Positions 43,980 to 54,811 of a DNA stretch of 64,000 nt are shown here, one piece after another; the first letter of the stretch is position 1; each line of letters begins with the position of its first letter. The DNA comes from Bubalus kerabau (taxonomy: Eukaryota; Chordata; Mammalia; Artiodactyla; Bovidae), in contig NC_073632.1 in assembly GCF_029407905.1 (NCBI RefSeq), positions 57,894,964 to 57,958,963 of the forward strand, in the 5' to 3' direction. The notes under the pieces are model-generated. The model worked only from the letters and a program-made list of their open reading frames with translations, did not search any database and was not told the DNA's origin. Made by a program: the position numbers and the translations under genes.

Positions 43980-44745
43980 GCCCTTGGCATCAGACCTGTT
44001 TTCATATATAATAGTTGAGTGAGATAATATAATAAAAATGCTTTATTTGATTCCAGTGAAGGCAAATCCACCGAGTGCATTGATTTTTCTCCTTGAGTTA
44101 TTCATCCTTGTAACACTTATGCAGCCCCTCTGAGGAACACAGGTTTTCTCAGTGAGATACTTCCTGGATCTCATCGTGTGCCCTACCTGTGGGGGAGACA
44201 TTCACCCCACTCTTTTAATCATCCAAGAGGAGCATTCCATAGGACCCTGGTGTCTCAGGATGTTAACAGTTACTTTACACACCTTCAAACACACACACAT
44301 TAAGCAGTGCAGTCAAAACATTTTGAGAAATGCTGGATCAAATGAAGCTACAGGACTTTCTTTTTTTTTTTTCCTTGCAGGACTGCTCAGAGAATTTAAT
44401 ATGCTAATGTGTACTATGAGTCTCCACCAATAGAAAATAATTGGCTTTGTTAATTATCAAGATCATGTAAACACAGACCTTTTATCACAAAGGAGCTCTT
44501 AGGACTAAGTTGCTACAGAAGCATACTTCGGCAAATGATGCTCTGAGGCCTTCTTCAAGGAAGATCAGCTCCATGATGTAGGAGAAAGATGCTCACACAA
44601 AAATAATGGAAGTCAACCAAGAGACACGCCAAGTAAAAGAAGCTAGAAAAACATGATCAGGCCTGGAAGTAAATGAGGACAAATTAGGAATATTGAAAAA
44701 GAGTTACCATTTATTTACTCTCTCCTATATGCTCAGTATTTTGAG
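43980..44745. other. Unassigned sequence
   Basis: A T-run at 44361-44371 and mixed sequence. No recognised gene or repeat. Confidence 0.3.
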
Positions 44746-44749
44746 TTAC

Positions 44750-45600
44750 CTTTTTTTTAAATTGAGGTATAATGATGTACAACATTATATTAGTTTCAGG
44801 TGTACAACTTTATTTTGGGGGGGCTCCAAAATCACTGCAGATGGTGACTGCAGCCATGAAATTAAAAGACGCTTACTCCTTGGAAGGAAATTTATGACCA
44901 ACCTAAATAGCATATTAAAAAGCAGAGACATTACTTTGTCAACAAAGGTCCGTCTAGTCAAGGCTATGGTTTTTCCAGTGGTCATGTATGGATGTGAGAG
45001 CTGGACTATAAAGAAAGCTGAGTGCCGAAGAACTGATGCTTTTGAAATGTGGTGTTGGAGAAGACTCTTGAGAGGCCCTTGGACAGCAAGGAGATTCAAC
45101 CAGTCCATACTAAAGGAAATCAGTCCTTAATATTGATTGGAAGGACTGATGCTGAAGCTGAAAATCCAATGCTTTGTCCACCTGATGCGAAGAACTGACT
45201 CGTTTGAAAAGACCCCGATGCTGGGAACGATTGACGGTGGGAGGAGAAGGGGACGACAGAGGATGAGTTGGTTAGATGGCAACACAGACTCAATGGACAT
45301 GAGTTTGAGTAAACTCCAGGAGTTGGTGATGGACAGGGAGACCTGGCATGCTGCAGTCCATGGAGTCGCAAAGAGTCAGAGACAATCGAGCAACTGAACT
45401 GAACTGAACTGTACAACATAATGATTCGATCTTTGTATACAGTGCAAAATGATCACCACCATAAGTCACTATATTTAGTTACAGAATTTTTTTTCCTTGT
45501 AATGAGAACTTTTAAAAATATACCCTCTTAATGACTTTCAATTTTAAAGACAGACTATTGTATTAAACCTAAAAACAAAGACTTTTAACCATCTTTACTA
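44750..45600 (-). repeat. Old L1 3' fossil interrupted by BovB
   Basis: The left part 'aattgaggtataatgatgtac', 'ttagtttcaggtgtacaac' and the right part 'ataatgattcgatctttgtatac', 'caaaatgatcaccacc', 'ccttgtaatgagaac' join into one common old L1 antisense sequence once the BovB is removed. Confidence 0.7.
44809..45409 (+). mobile_element. BovB LINE, 5' truncated, nested in an old L1
   Basis: Forward BovB from 'ggctccaaaatcactgcag' to the 'gaactgaactgaactg' tail. The 8-bp duplication 'tgtacaac' is at 44801-44808 and 45410-45417. It covers the C-terminal part after the YADD. A stop after 'LKEISP' near 45128 ends the frame. Confidence 0.93.
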
Positions 45601-45696
45601 TTTTTATTAACAAAATAACAAAAAAGTATATAACAAAAAAAGTATTATTTTGTTTAATTTGGTAGACAGTTAGTACAAGAAATACCTAGCTATCAC

Positions 45697-45966
45697 TACT
45701 ACTACTACTACTAAGTCACTTCAGTCGTGTCCGACTCTGTGTGACCCCATAGACAGCAGCCCACCAGGCTCCCCCGTCCCTGGGATTCTCCAAGCAAGAA
45801 CACTGGAGTGGGGTGCCATTTCCTTCTCCAATGCATGAAAGTGAAAAGTGAAAGTGAAGTTGCTCAGTTGTATCTGACTCTTAGCGACCCCATGGACTGC
45901 AGCCTACCAGGCTCCTCCATCCATGGGATTTTCCAGGCAAAAGTACTGGAGTGGGGTGCCATTGCC
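45697..45966 (-). mobile_element. BOV-A2 SINE with CTA-type tail
   Basis: Reversed dimer. Its tail is 'ctactactactactacta' rather than the usual GCT run, followed by 'agtcacttcagtcgtgtcc' and two BovA units. The 5' end stops at 'ggggtgccattgcct'. The tail change suggests a distinct source or slippage after a point mutation. Confidence 0.94.
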
Positions 45967-46225
45967 TAGGACTTCATTAAAACTTGAACATTTTAATTAT
46001 TTTCCAGGAGCCAGTATTGTGGATCTCTTCCCAAATCCATGTTCACTGATGCCAGACTGGTAGCTTGACATTGGCCACAATGGGAGTATTTACACAGGGG
46101 AATTTGACAAACACTACAAAACAGGAAATTTGTGATGGAATTTTTTTCCAGGGAGCTAGTTTATTTATATATCTCTAACTGAGTCTTAACTAAAAGGTGG
46201 AAGAGATTAAGAAGTGGCAAGATTT
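45967..46225. other. Unassigned sequence
   Basis: Short single-copy-looking segment between a SINE and BovB. Confidence 0.3.
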
Positions 46226-46227
46226 CC

Positions 46228-46662
46228 ATATAGTCAAATCTATGGTTTTTCCAGTAGTCATGTACAGATGTGAGAGTTGGACCATAAGAAGGCTGAGTGC
46301 CGAAGAACTGATGTCTTTGAATTGCAGTGCTAGAGAAGACTCTTGAGAAGCCCTTGGACAACAAGGAGATCAAACCAGTCAATCCTAAAAGATCAACCCT
46401 GAATATTCATTGGAAGGACAAATACTGAAGCTGAAGCTCCAAAACTTTGGCCACCTGAAGCAAAGAGCTGAAAAGGCCCTGATGGTGGGAAAGATTGAGG
46501 GCAAGAGGAGAAGCAGATGACAGAGGATCAGATGGTTGAATGGCATCACCAACTCAATGGACGTGAATCTGAGCAAACTCCAGGAGACAGTGAAAGAGAA
46601 GCCTGGCGTGCTGCAGTTCTTGGGTTCATGGGAGTAGGACACAACTTCGCAACTGAACAACA
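46228..46662 (+). mobile_element. BovB LINE 3' end, older copy
   Basis: Forward BovB with many substitutions: 'tagtcatgtacagatgtgag', 'aaggctgagtgccgaagaac', 'atggttgaatggcatcacc', 'gcctggcgtgctgcag'. Several small deletions break every frame. It is much older than the 30.2 kb copy. Confidence 0.92.
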
Positions 46663-46735
46663 AAATTTCCAGCTAAACAAAATACCATTGTAATTATCTT
46701 CCTTAATGTCAAATTCAAATATTAATCATCTGTAT

Positions 46736-46972
46736 GCTGCTGCTAAGTCACTTCAGTCACGTCCGACTCTGTGCAACCCCATAGACGGCAGCCCACCAGG
46801 CTCCCCTGTCCCTGAGATTCTCCAGGCAAGAACACTGGAGTGGGTTGCCATTGCCTTCTCCAATGCATGAAAGTGAGAAGTGAAAGTGAAGTCACTCAGT
46901 CGTGTCTGACTCTTAGTGACCCCATGGACTGCAGCCTACCAGGCTCCTCCATCCATAGGATTTTCCAGGCAA
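46736..46972 (-). mobile_element. BOV-A2 SINE, 5' truncated, 12-bp target duplication
   Basis: Reversed dimer starting 'tgctgctaagtcacttc' and stopping inside the first unit at 'ggattttccaggcaa'. The exact duplication 'aatcatctgtat' at 46724-46735 and 46973-46984 shows that it inserted already truncated. Confidence 0.96.
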
Positions 46973-46984
46973 AATCATCTGTAT

Positions 46985-47694
46985 ACACTTGTGCTAATGG
47001 AAATCAGTGTCATGTATAATGAGAGATTTGCTTTTTTTTTCCCTGCTATCCTCTCATAAGCTGTACAGTGTAGGACAAAGTATAGAACTACCTGAACAGT
47101 AGCCATCCGTGGCCTCATCTCCTATCCTGGTATAACACTGCCCAAGCCCTGGGAGTCAGAGTTACTTGTTCTAGCCCTCAGCACAGTACAAATGGGACTA
47201 CGTCTCACTTCCCTTTCTGACATGTATCAATGAACCCCAGGCTACAACCCTGGCTCCCGTAGAGCTCAACAGGAGCAGGAATGAAGATGCAGAGATGCAC
47301 AGGCTACTTCCAATATTCAAAAGGTCTAACATAAATAATATATTAATTTCTAATAAAACCACACAGCCCAAGTAAATCTTTAAAGTTTTACATTTGTTGT
47401 TGTTTTGCTTTTGCTTATAACAACTCAGTTTGGTCATATCTTTCCAACTGAAACCCACGTTTAAGAAATTTTTAAAAATTAGACAATGAACTAATTCTGC
47501 CATAGGTGATTTTTGTGTGATAAAGGCTCCTAAACTGAAGTGGGACCGTGAAGAACCACTGAACGTACATAATAACATTTGAAAGGTAAAACTTGGCCTT
47601 TGAGCAAATTAGACTTGCTCAGAGGAAGAGACTCCCACCAGACACTGAAAACCCCGATAAAGTATCCCATTTTCCTCCTAGTAATACTTATAAC
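46985..47694. other. Unassigned sequence
   Basis: About 700 bp. The 126-codon minus frame (47198-47578) has no domain. Nothing recognised. Confidence 0.3.
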
Positions 47695-47695
47695 G

Positions 47696-47902
47696 GGCTG
47701 CCCAGGTGGCGCTAATGGTAAAGAATCCCCCTGCGATGCAGGAGAGGCAGGTTCGATCCCTGCGTGCGGAAGATCCCCTGGAGGAAGAAATGGCTATCCA
47801 CTCCAGTATTCTGGCCTGGGAAATTCCATGGACAGAGGACCTGGCAGGCTACAGTCCGTGGGGTCGCAAAAAGTAAGACACGATTTAGCAACGAAACAAT
47901 AA
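47696..47902 (+). mobile_element. Bov-tA SINE
   Basis: Forward copy: 'gggctgcccaggtggcgc', 'ggttcgatccctgcg', 'cactccagtattctggcctgg', end 'agacacgatttagcaacg'. Head variant 'tgcccaggtggcgc' is shared with the 43.8 kb copy. Confidence 0.93.
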
Positions 47903-47904
47903 TC

Positions 47905-48657
47905 CTCTTAACAGGCTTTACGTGCGGGAATCTTCAGCATCTGCAACTACTTAGTGAGAGCCCAGAGCCTTAGAGAAGAAAATTTTCACAGAGTGAGACA
48001 GAAACGCTGCACCTAATAACTCACAGGCCACCTGCCCGCACCATCCCCACTCTCTCTAGGGAACTCCTGGAGCCACCCGAGAGATCCCCCCTGAGGACAG
48101 CAGGAGGAAAGCTGTAAACTACACTGCAGGGGCGTCGCCTACCCCCTGAACCCCGGCCCGGCGCTCTTGTACACAAACCACCAGCAGATGGCACCCTCTG
48201 CTAATCCAACAGTCCTCCTGGGGCCTGGTTCAGAGGTCTGTAAACACTGAAGTCTGGATTTCAGGCTCACACTGAATTCCCATCATCATTAGGATTACCT
48301 CACTATTTTATTTTGTACAGAAGCATGCTGGAAATATCTCTACAACCAGACAATAGTAAAATTAAGATGAGTTTTGTTAGTATTAGAGACAATACTTGAT
48401 GTGTTGCCCTTATATTGTCCAGTGTGTGAAAATGGTGCTTTCATTCATTCATTCCATTGAATATTAAGACTCTGTGAAATAAAAATATCTCCTGCCATAT
48501 TAATCAACAAGAAATGTCACAGCCACCAGCGATTTCTGGCCTCCAAATGTGAAGGAGGGCCCCCAAAACTGCAATCCAGCAGATCCTGCCACCCCCCAGA
48601 GTGATTGCTGAGGAGCTGGGGGAATGCAAGAAGCAAGGTGAACAAGGAAACAGGATT
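47905..48657. other. Unassigned sequence with a GC-richer segment
   Basis: About 48030-48200 is GC-richer than the surroundings, with several CpGs and a CTCF-like motif at its right edge. No gene start is supported. Confidence 0.35.
48181..48195 (+). promoter_or_regulatory. CTCF-like motif
   Basis: 'ccagcagatggcacc' fits NCANNAGRNGGCRSY at all fixed positions. It sits at the end of the locally GC-rich segment and outside any SINE. Confidence 0.45.
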
Positions 48658-48669
48658 AGCCCCAGATAG

Positions 48670-48800
48670 TAAGTAAGTAAGTAGAGTCACTCAGTCGTGT
48701 ATGACTCTTGGCAACCCCATGGACGGTAGCCTACCAGGCTCCTCTGTCCGTGGGATTTTCTAGGCAAGAGTACTGGTGTGGGGTGCCATTGCCTTCTCCA
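48670..48800 (-). mobile_element. Monomeric BovA SINE, 12-bp target duplication
   Basis: A single reversed BovA unit with a (TAAG)n tail at left ('taagtaagtaagtag') and the complete 'gtgccattgccttctcc' end at right. The exact duplication 'agccccagatag' is at 48658-48669 and 48801-48812. There is no tRNA-like head. Confidence 0.95.
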
Positions 48801-48812
48801 AGCCCCAGATAG

Positions 48813-49121
48813 CTGAGGTGCATATGAAAAGAATGAATTCAGTGAACCCAGAGGTTTGCATCTTCCCATACATAGAATGCTAAATTCCTTAACTTTAGAT
48901 CTGATCTTTGATGTTCAGACTGCCTGCTCCCTTTGTTGCAAACTTGTATATAGCCTGACTTCCCCTCCTGCCTCCTTGGAGGGGTTTTCTCAGAGCTACT
49001 GAGATGCTGTCTCCTGACTAGGAGTCCTAAACATTCCCACCAAATGAAATAAGTCTCTACTTTCAGGTTGTGATTATATTTTTTAGTCGACAACCTGGAT
49101 GTGTTGTGAGAAACATCATGT
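48813..49121. other. Unassigned sequence
   Basis: About 310 bp of mixed sequence; nothing recognised. Confidence 0.3.
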
Positions 49122-49132
49122 TTGTTCTCTAT

Positions 49133-49436
49133 GAAAGTTTATGAAAGTGAAGGTCGCTCAGTCATGTCTGACTCTGTGTCCATGGAATTCTCCAGGCCAG
49201 AATACTAGAGTGAGTAGCCTTTCCCTTCTCCAGAGGATCTTCCCAATCCAGGGATCAAAGCCAGGTCTCCCGCACTGCAGGAGGATGCTTTACCAGCTGA
49301 GCCATAAGGGAAGCCCAAGAATACTGGAGTGGATAGCATAGCCCTTCTCCAGCAGATCTTCCCAACCCAGGAATCCAACCAGGTCTCCTACATTGCAGGT
49401 GGATTCTTTACCAACTGAGCTATCAGGGAAGCTCAG
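49133..49436 (-). mobile_element. Double-headed Bov-tA SINE with 11-bp target duplication
   Basis: Reversed element with a BovA body (49133-49215, shortened), a complete tRNA-Glu-like head (to 'cataagggaagccc' at 49315), a short body piece 'aagaatactggagtgg', and a second head (to 'atcagggaagctcag' at 49436). The exact duplication 'ttgttctctat' at 49122-49132 and 49437-49447 shows that both heads entered together. Confidence 0.93.
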
Positions 49437-49556
49437 TTGTTCTCTATAAATCAACCTAATATTGATTTGGGGCTCCAACTCATCATGCTGTAGGGAAATT
49501 CAGTAATAAGCAGGGGTCCCTCAACCCCCAAATTCAGGGTCCTATAAATGTTCAAG

Positions 49557-49856
49557 TGAAGTGAAAGTCACTCAGTTGTGTCCGACTCTTTGCAACCCCA
49601 TGGACTATACAGTCCATGGAATTCTCCAGGCCAGAATACTGGAGTGGGTAGCCGTTCCCTTCTCCAGGGGATCTTCCCAACCCAGGGATTGAACCCAGGT
49701 CTCCCACATAGCAGGCAGATTCTTTACCAGCTGAGGCACCAGGGAAGCTGAAGAATACCTGGTAGCTCAACAGGTAAAGAGTCTGCCTGCAATGCAGGAG
49801 ATCTTGGCTCAGTTTCTGGTTCGATTCCTGGGTCGGGAAGATCTGCTAAAAAAGGG
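49557..49856 (-). mobile_element. Double-headed Bov-tA with inverted outer head, 13-bp target duplication
   Basis: The 3' tail, body and inner head are on the minus strand (49557-49748, ending 'caccagggaagct'). The outer head follows in the opposite orientation (about 49757-49850: 'ctggtagctcaacagg', 'ggttcgattcctgggtcgg'). The exact duplication 'ataaatgttcaag' at 49544-49556 and 49857-49869 encloses the whole. About 15 bp extra lie in the inverted head. Confidence 0.92.
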
Positions 49857-49869
49857 ATAAATGTTCAAG

Positions 49870-50204
49870 AGTTTGTGCACTTTCAAAGGAAAAGAAAGCA
49901 TGAAGAGGGGTATAGCTCTGGACATTGGTCGCCTCTTTGGCAAAGTCACCAGGATGTGTCTTATTGGTTCTTTCTCTGCTCCCTCTAAACCAAATGTGGG
50001 ATAGAGGAATCATCTGAGACCAGAAACCTCGTGAGACCCATCCGGTCCTATGTCCCTAAAGAGGGCAGGACACAGCCCTCCTTCTCTGGGGTGTTGCAGG
50101 AACACAGCCAAATTCCCTGCTTCTCTGGGAAACATAGGCCTCTCTCTTCCCAGCTCTGCAGAAACTCATTTTTAAGTCAAAATGCTCTTCCCTTCCTATT
50201 TCCC
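49870..50204. other. Unassigned sequence
   Basis: About 335 bp; nothing recognised. Confidence 0.3.
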
Positions 50205-50207
50205 TTA

Positions 50208-50392
50208 GAGTAATAGTCATCAATCTTAGCAATACATTGGAATCTCTTAGAGAGCTGTTAAAAAAAAAATGTTAATTCCTGGAACCCACCTCCAGAGATA
50301 CTGACCTCAATGGGACACAGTCTGGCTAGGACAATGAGTATTTTAAAACTCCCTGGGTGATTCTAAGGTACAGTCGAGGTTGAGAAGTATCC
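50208..50392 (+). mobile_element. MER5A (hAT-Charlie) DNA transposon fossil
   Basis: 'cattggaatctcttagagag', 'ctggaacccacctccagag', 'tactgacctcaatgggac', 'actccctgggtgattctaag' and 'gaggttgagaag' follow the MER5A order. It is nearly full length and non-coding. Confidence 0.78.
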
Positions 50393-51065
50393 CTTTTCTC
50401 ATGACTTTCTCATCAAGGGCTCACTCTCCCCTTAGTGGGCTTGACATTTAGAAGCATAAACCAGACACATAAGTGCCTTTTCTTCTTTCCACCCTGAAAG
50501 GATACTACTACATTCCTAACTAGGCAAAAGGGAAACACTGGGTATACATATATATCATAATTGCTAAACCACTAGCTTATGAAATATACTATCCAAAATA
50601 AGATTTTAATTCTATTAAATCTTTTTTAAAAGTGGTTTTTAAATATTTGTATTTAATTATTTTTATTTATAATGAAAAATGCTCTCTGCATAGTTCAAAT
50701 GATAGATTATGTGGGTCAGAAATTCTGACCAGCAAAACCCTAATGCAGATATGTATAAAATGGACAAAATGACTTAATATCTTGGTGTCACAAGGTTAAA
50801 ATTCTCTGTAATTTGAAACAGAGGAAAAGGTGAATCTTCAGTCACAAAACATGTTGGGCAAACACTAATTTCAGGGGAGTTGCTTTATTAAAGATTTTCT
50901 TCCATCTTAATCTATAACATGGTTATCTAGAACTCTGCAAAAATTGAGGATGTGAGAATTCTGTAGCATAGTTACTCTTCATCTATCTGCCATTTTGAGC
51001 ATTAAATGTGATTTCCAATTTATTTATGCCATCATTTATATTGTTAAGTTTTCAGTTTTTTATCT
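50393..51065. other. AT-rich unassigned sequence
   Basis: About 670 bp, A/T-rich. No supported feature. Confidence 0.3.
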
Positions 51066-51068
51066 TTC

Positions 51069-52348
51069 AGTTCAGTTCAGTTCAGTCACTCAATCATGTC
51101 TGACTCTTTGCAACCCCATGGACTGCAGCATGCCAGGCCTCCTTGTCCATCACCAACTCCCAGAGCTTGCTCAAACTCACGTCCATTGAGTTGGTGATGC
51201 CCTCCAACCATCTCATCCTCTGTCGTCCCCTTCTCCTCCTGCCTTCAATCTATCCCAGCATCAGGGTCTTTTCAAATGAGTCAGTTCTTCACATCAAGTG
51301 GCCAAAGTATTGGAGCTTCAGCTTTAGAATCCTACTTCCAATGAATATTCAGTACTGACTTCCTTTAGGATTGACTGCTGTGATTCCCTTGCAGTCCTAG
51401 GGACTCTTAAGAGTCTTCTCCAACACCACAGTTCAAAAGTACCAATTCTTTGGTGCTCAGCTTTCTTTATACTCCAACTCTCACATTCATACATGACTAC
51501 TGGAAAAACCATAGCTTTGACTAGACAGACCTTTGTTGGCAAAGTAATGTCTCTGCTTTTTAATATGCTGTCTAGGTTGATCATCGCTTTTCTTCCAAGG
51601 AGCAAGCATCTTTTAATTTCATGGCTGCCATCACCATCTGCAGTGATTTCAGAGCCCCAAAATATAAAGTTTGTTTCCCCATCTATTTGCCATGAAGTAA
51701 TAGGACCAGATGCCATGATCTTAGCTTTCTGAATGTTGAGTTTTAAGCCAACTTTTTCACTCTCCTCTTTTACTTTCATCAAGAGGCTTTTTAGTTCTTC
51801 TTCACTTTCTGCCATAAGGGTGGTGTCATCTGCATATCTGAGGTTATTGATATTTCTCCCAGCAATCTTGACTCCAGCTTGTGCTTCATCCAGCCTGGAA
51901 TTTCACATGTTATACTCCGCATATAAGTTAAACAAGCAGGGTGACCATATACAGCCTTGACTTTCTCCTTTCCCTACTTGGAACCAGTCTGTTGTTCCAT
52001 GTCCAGTTCTAACTGTTGCTTCTTGACCTGCATACAGATATCGTAGGAGGCAGGTAAGGTGGTCTGGTATTCCCAACTCTTTAGGAATTTTCCACAGTTT
52101 GTTGTGATCCACAGTCAAAGGCTTTGGCATAGTCAACAAAGCAGAAGTAGATGTTCTTCTGGAACTCTCTTGCTTTTTCGATGATCCAACGGATGTTGGC
52201 AATTTGATCTCTGGTTCCTCTGTTTTTTTCTAAATCCAGCTTGAACATCTGGAAGTTCATGGTGCATGTACTGTTGAAGACCGGCTTGGAGAATTTTGAG
52301 CATTACTTTGCTAACGTGTGAAATGAGTGTAATTGTACGGTAGTTTGA
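51069..52348 (-). mobile_element. BovB LINE fragment A
   Basis: Minus-strand copy with a (GTTCA)n-type tail at left (51069-51088). It extends from the 3' end into mid RT, matching the 20.8-23.5 kb copy up to the 'gtagtttgaacattct' block. Frames are broken repeatedly (51324-51815 and 51903-52202 are the longest). The YADD region is present but frame-disrupted. Confidence 0.93.
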
Positions 52349-52943
52349 ACATTCTTAGACTTTCTTCACATTCCAGCTCTCACATCCATACATGACCACT
52401 GGAAAAACCATAGCCTTGACTAGACAGACCTTCATTGGCAAAGTAATGTCTCTGCTTTTCAATATGCTATCTAGGTTGGTCATAACTTTTCTTCTAAGGA
52501 GTAAGCGTTTTTAATTTCATGGCTGCAATCACCATCTGCAGTGATGTTGGAGCCCCAGAAAAAAAAGTCTGACACTGTTTGCACTGTTTCCCCATCTATT
52601 TCACAAGAAGTGATGGGTCCAGATGCCATGATCTTAGTTTTCTGAATGTTGAACTTTAAGCCAACTTTTTCACTCTCCACTTTCATTTTCATCAAGAGGC
52701 TTTTGAGTTCCTCTTCACTTTCTGCCATAAGGGTGGTGTCATCTGCATATCTGAGGTTATTGATATTTCTCCCGGAAATCTTGATTCCAGCTTGTGCTTC
52801 TTCCAGCCCAGCGTTTCTCATGATGTACTCTGCATAGAAGTTAAATAAGCAGGGTGACAATATACAGCCTTGATGTACTCCTTTTCCTATTTGGAACCAG
52901 TCTGTTGTTCCATGTCCAGTTCTAACTGTTGCTTCCTGACCAG
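52349..52943 (-). mobile_element. BovB LINE fragment B, lacking its 3' end
   Basis: A second RT segment in the same orientation, beginning at 'ctttcttcacattccagctc' and ending at 'gttgcttcctgacc'. It repeats the part already present in fragment A at about 51465-52030 but with different substitutions, so it comes from another copy. Its 3' end is missing and its other edge abuts L1 directly, so this is a rearranged junction. The frame at 52480-52983 includes 'YADD' and starts in the L1. Confidence 0.9.
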
Positions 52944-53689
52944 ATAAAATAGACTTTAAAACAAAGGCTGTGAAAAGAGACAAAGAAGGACACTACATAA
53001 TGATCAAAGCATCAATCCAAGAAAAAAGACACAACAATTATAAATATATATTCACCCAACACAGGAGCACCACAATATGTAAGACAAATGCTATAAGTAT
53101 GAAAGGGGAAATTAACAATAACACAATAATAGTGGGAGACTTTAATAACCCACTCATACCTATGGATAGATCAACTAAACAGAAAATAAACAAGGAAACA
53201 CAAACTTTAAATGATACAATAGACCAGTTAGACGTAATTGATATCTATAGGGCATTTCACCCCCAAAACAATGAATTTCACCTTTTTCTCAAGCGCATAC
53301 AGAACCTTCTCCAGGATAGATTACATCCTGGGCCATAAATCGAGCCTTGGTAAATTCAAAAAAATTGAAATCATTCTAAACATCTTTTCTGACCACAATG
53401 CAGTAAGATTAGATCTCAATTACAGTAGAAAAACTATTAAAAATTCCAACATATGGAGGCTGAACAACACGCTGCTGAATAACCAACAAATCACAGAAGA
53501 AATAAAAAAAAGAAATCAAAATATGCATAGAAATGAGTGAAAATGAAAACACAACAACCCAAAACCTGAGGGACACTGTAAAAGCAGTGCTAAGGGGAAG
53601 GTTCATAGCAATACAAGCTTACCTCAAGAAACAAGAAAAAAGTCAAATAAATAATCTAACTACACCTAGAGCAACTAGAAAAGGAAGAA

Positions 53690-54811
53690 ATGAAGAACCC
53701 CAGGGTTAGTAGAAGGAAAGAAATCTTAAAAATTAGGGCAGAAATAAATGCAAAAGAAACAAAAGAGACTATAGCAAAAATCAAAAAAGCCAAAAGCTGG
53801 TTCTTTGAGGGGGTAAATAAAATTGACAAACCATTAGCCAGACTCATCAAGAAACAAAGGGAGAAAAATCAAATCCATAAAATTAGAAATGAAAATGGAG
53901 AGATCACAACAGACAATACAGAAATACAAAGGATCATAAGAGACTACTATCAGCAATTATATGCCAATAAAATGGACAACTTGGAAGAAATGGACAAATT
54001 CTTAGAAAAGTACAACTTTCCAAAACTGAACCAGGAAGATATAGAAAATCTTAACAGACCCATAACAAGCATGGAAATTGAAACTGTAGTCAGAAATCTT
54101 CCAGCAAACAAAAGCCCAGGTCCAGATGGCTTCACAGCTGAATTCTACCAAAAATTTAGAGAAAAGCTAACACCTATCCTGCTCAAACTCTTCCAGAAAA
54201 TTGCAGAGGAAGGTAAACTTCCAAACTCATTCTATGAGGCCACCATCACCCTAATACCAAAACCAGACAAACATGCCATAAAAAAAGAAAACTACAGGCC
54301 AATATCACTGATGAACACAGATGCAAAAATCCTTAACAAAATTCTAGCAGTCAGAATCCAACAACACATTAAAAAGATCATACATCATGACCAAGTGGGC
54401 TTTATCCCAGGGATGCAAGGATTTTTCAATATCTGCAAATCAATCAATGTGATATACCACATTAACAAATTGAAAAATAAAAGCCATATGATTATCTCAG
54501 TGGATGCAGAGAAAGCCTTTGACAAAATTCAACATCTATTCATGATAAAAACTCTTCAGAAAGCAGGAATAGAAGGAACATACCTCAATATAATAAAAGC
54601 TATATATGACAAACCCACAGCAAACATTATCCTCAATGGTGAAAAATTGAAAGCATTTCCCCTAAAGTCAGGAACAAGGCAAGGGTGCCCACTCTCACCA
54701 TTACTATTCAACATAGTTTTGGAAGTTTTGGCCACAGTCATCAGCAGAAAAAGAAATAAAAGGAATCCAAGTTGGAAAAGAAGAAGTAAAACTCTCACTG
54801 TTTGCAGATGA
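53690..54811 (+). pseudogene. L1 ORF2 RT fragment
   Basis: 373 codons, the longest open piece of ORF2. RT motifs: 'SPGPDGFTAEFYQKF' (142-156), 'NYRPISLMN' (201-209), motif A 'VDAEKAFD' (271-278), 'GTRQGCPLSPLLF' (328-340). A 2-base loss near 54735-54745 then shifts the frame, so the catalytic 'FADD' at 54801-54812 is read out of frame. Another stop, TAG, occurs near 54909. The fragment cannot be a working polymerase. It was cut from its endonuclease domain upstream by stops around 53340-53690. Confidence 0.9.

Noticed and set aside
47198..47578. 126-codon minus-strand frame
   Set aside because: No domain, no start context and no neighbouring exon. The length is within chance for this much DNA.
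48030..48200. Possible CpG-island promoter
   Set aside because: The GC-rich segment is under 200 bp with few CpGs, and no gene starts nearby.
49133..49869. Regularly spaced repeats suggestive of a CRISPR-like array
   Set aside because: The repeats are tRNA-like heads and bodies of two SINEs with target duplications, in vertebrate DNA.
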